From an uncultured Gemmatimonadota bacterium (GTDB taxonomy: Bacteria; Gemmatimonadota; Gemmatimonadetes; Gemmatimonadales; Gemmatimonadaceae), in contig CAIVJV010000252.1 of the NCBI GenBank assembly GCA_903906325.1, positions 1 through 5,890 of the forward strand: DNA of 5,890 nucleotides. Reading direction: 5' to 3'. Shown piece by piece: positions 5,675 to 5,890 of this stretch. The first letter of the stretch is position 1. Every line of letters begins with the position of its first letter. The notes beneath the pieces were generated by a model that saw only the letters and a program-made list of their open reading frames with translations, did no database searches and was not told where the DNA came from. The translations under genes and the position numbers were made by a program.

Positions 5675-5890
5675 TCAGACGAGGTGAACCCGTCCGGTAC
5701 CCGGACGGAGGTGGCCCAACATCCAGCTATCGACGCCGGCGGCCGTCGCAACGTCACGAATCGTCGTCGCCGCCGCCGTGTCGCAGATCACAATCATCCC
5801 GATCCCCTGATTGAAGGCCCGGAACATCTCCGACGCTTCCACGTTACCGGCCTCCTGCAGGACCCGGAAGACCGCGGGGGGTTCCCACGC
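5675..5890 (-). CDS. purM: Phosphoribosylformylglycinamidine cyclo-ligase, C-terminal part
   Basis: PurM (AIR synthetase) closes the imidazole ring in purine synthesis, turning FGAM into AIR with ATP. Only the last 71 residues are in the window. They begin WEPPAVFRVLQEAGNV, then EMFRAFNQGIGMIVI, which is the conserved C-terminal domain of the family (commonly FNMGIGM; here Met is Gln). The chain ends GTGRVHLV followed by TGA, the normal C-terminus. The frame is intact to the right edge, where the 5' part of the gene is cut off. It is followed after 17 nt by the barrel-like protein gene, with no terminator seen between them. Since purine synthesis makes the GTP that RibBA consumes, the position is metabolically sensible, but that link is inferred. 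Confidence 0.93.
   Translation of the reverse strand, partial: AWEPPAVFRVLQEAGNVEASEMFRAFNQGIGMIVICDTAAATTIRDVATAAGVDSWMLGHLRPGTGRVHLV
5690..5708. repeat. 8-bp perfect inverted repeat inside the purM 3' end
   Basis: CCGTCCGG (5690-5697) and its exact complement CCGGACGG (5701-5708) flank a 3-nt loop, 13 nt inside the purM stop. In mRNA this would be a stable hairpin. There is no U-run after it, so it is not a standard intrinsic terminator, and it may only reflect codons for Arg-Pro-Gly-Thr-Gly-Arg. Confidence 0.5.

Noticed and set aside
4683..5687. 334-codon open frame on the plus strand opposite the barrel-like gene
   Set aside because: The minus-strand frame has a signal peptide, strand pattern and strong ribosome-binding site. 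The plus frame is charged, low-complexity and has no domain.

Overview
The window is a densely packed, GC-rich piece of bacterial chromosome (roughly two-thirds G+C by eye) in which every supported gene lies on the minus strand. Read in the direction of transcription (right to left) the order is: purM (3' end only), a secreted or outer-membrane protein of unknown function, ribD, ribE, ribBA, ribH, nusB, and a GT4-type glycosyltransferase that runs off the left edge. A Gram-negative host is likely, because the unknown protein has a Sec signal peptide and beta-barrel-like strands. The GC content, the Ala-Gln signal cleavage site and the style of the glycosyltransferase N-terminus would suit Gemmatimonadota. 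That placement is an impression, since the window has no rRNA or other phylogenetic marker.

The core is a complete riboflavin set. RibBA starts both branches (GTP to the diaminopyrimidine, ribulose 5-phosphate to dihydroxybutanone phosphate). RibD deaminates and reduces the pyrimidine. RibH condenses the branches to lumazine, and RibE dismutates lumazine to riboflavin. purM upstream belongs to purine synthesis, which supplies the GTP. nusB follows ribH, a neighbourhood seen in many bacteria, and the glycosyltransferase is coupled to nusB.

The layout looks like one long transcript. Gaps are 17 nt (purM to the unknown gene), 47 nt (to ribD) and 18 nt (to ribE). After that the genes overlap: 4 nt ribE/ribBA (GTGA), 1 nt ribBA/ribH (TGATG), 17 nt ribH/nusB, and 4 nt nusB/glycosyltransferase (GTGA). 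Clear Shine-Dalgarno sequences are seen only before the unknown gene and nusB, with a weaker one before ribH, so much of the translation may depend on coupling. No terminator, promoter, FMN riboswitch, tRNA, rRNA, CRISPR array, mobile element or long repeat is visible, and no non-genic stretch exceeds 50 bases.

Most of this is ordinary housekeeping metabolism and I see no clear new system. The points most worth checking are the unrecognised barrel-like protein between purM and ribD, the uncertain and possibly non-AUG start of ribD, and unusual residues in the RibD reductase and riboflavin synthase.
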